Origin: Cyanobium sp. NIES-981
Lineage (GTDB): Bacteria; Cyanobacteriota; Cyanobacteriia; PCC-6307; Cyanobiaceae
Assembly (NCBI GenBank): GCA_945901765.1
Contig: CAMDLO010000008.1
Span: forward strand, 1 to 55,170
Direction of reading: 5' to 3'
DNA length: 55,170 nucleotides
The notes under the pieces are model-generated. The model had not been told where the DNA came from, did not search any database, and saw only the letters and a program-made list of their open reading frames with translations. Each line of letters opens with the position of its first letter. The first letter of the stretch is position 1. Both the position numbers and the translations under genes were made by a program. This document shows, piece after piece, positions 55,032 to 55,170 of this stretch.

Positions 55032-55170
55032 TCAGGTCAGGGCGGCCACGGCCTGCTGCAGGGCCTGGTGCCGGCTCAATGTGGTGCGTTCGGGCGGCAG
55101 CTTGCTGTACAGGCCGAGTTTCTCCAGCCGGCGCTGGGTCGTGTCGACCGCCCCCACCACATACACCTGG
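55032..55170 (-). CDS. C-terminal fragment of a probable SulP-family anion transporter (STAS domain)
   Basis: Only the last 46 codons are in the window; the gene continues beyond 55170. The visible sequence VYVVGAVDTTQRRLEKLG, then KLPPERTTLSRHQALQQA, resembles the final strand and helix of a STAS domain, as at the C-terminus of SulP sulfate/bicarbonate transporters (BicA-like). The stop TGA is at 55034-55032. With so little sequence, the family call is tentative. A 15-bp repeat array and a strong terminator follow. Confidence 0.5.
   Translation of the reverse strand, partial: QVYVVGAVDTTQRRLEKLGLYSKLPPERTTLSRHQALQQAVAALT

Overview
The window looks like ordinary chromosome from a GC-rich unicellular picocyanobacterium of the Cyanobium/Synechococcus type. 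Supporting genes are a cyanobacterial AbrB regulator, a ferrochelatase carrying a C-terminal chlorophyll-binding (HLIP) helix, the photosystem II assembly lipoprotein Psb27, a SigA-type principal sigma factor next to hemC, a DUF2854 protein, and several small cyanobacteria-type proteins. Genes are packed tightly, many use GTG or TTG starts, neighbours often overlap by a few bases, and only one textbook intrinsic terminator is visible. I see no rRNA, tRNA, CRISPR array, prophage, IS element or toxin-antitoxin pair.

Layout. 1-5500: abrB, then on the minus strand PEP synthase, a small ORF and an FAD-dependent dehydrogenase; a small secreted protein lies on plus. 5550-10110 (minus): hemH, an M23 peptidase, ilvB, an SNase-like secreted protein and a 2-TM protein, in transcription order. 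10220-15115 (plus): a chromosomal tyrosine recombinase, cobO, pyrH, frr and a geranylgeranyl-reductase-like flavoprotein. 15120-20730 (minus): CPBP protease, a FtsL-like protein, PBP2/FtsI, EF-hand transaldolase and a cyclic-nucleotide-binding protein. 20810-28830: tandem histidine phosphatase, degenerate dihydroorotase-like protein, lepB, a membrane protein, Spx/ArsC-like protein, [2Fe-2S] ferredoxin, methyltransferase, a first pyrophosphatase, a small TM protein and a DNA-binding regulator. 29060-33980 (plus): proS, psb27, purA and a PfkB sugar/nucleoside kinase. 33915-38660: cutA, cobK, ssb, DUF2854, argB and a TPR/DUF3153-like protein. 38670-46320: priA, then sigA-DUF1824-hemC-ClC. 46370-50405 (minus): a small ORF, L,D-transpeptidase, a second pyrophosphatase, M32 carboxypeptidase and a ZIP transporter. 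50625-55170: a copper P-type ATPase on plus, then on minus an alternative sigma factor, a PsiE-like protein and the C-terminal end of a probable SulP transporter.

Functionally this is a housekeeping mosaic: tetrapyrrole and cobalamin synthesis (hemC, hemH, cobK, cobO), nucleotide metabolism (pyrH, purA, nucleoside kinase), carbon and amino-acid metabolism (ppsA, tal, ilvB, argB), replication and translation (ssb, priA, frr, proS), envelope work (FtsI, FtsL-like, M23, L,D-transpeptidase, LepB), and ion/metal handling (ClC, ZIP, Cu-ATPase, CutA).

I did not find a convincing undescribed multi-gene system. The best leads are local oddities: domain additions on IlvB and transaldolase, two family I pyrophosphatases of which one lacks a key Asp, a dihydroorotase-like protein without metal ligands, a FtsL candidate coupled to ftsI, a ZIP gene running 176 nt into its neighbour, a ClC protein lacking the internal proton glutamate, and short tandem repeats placed at gene ends.
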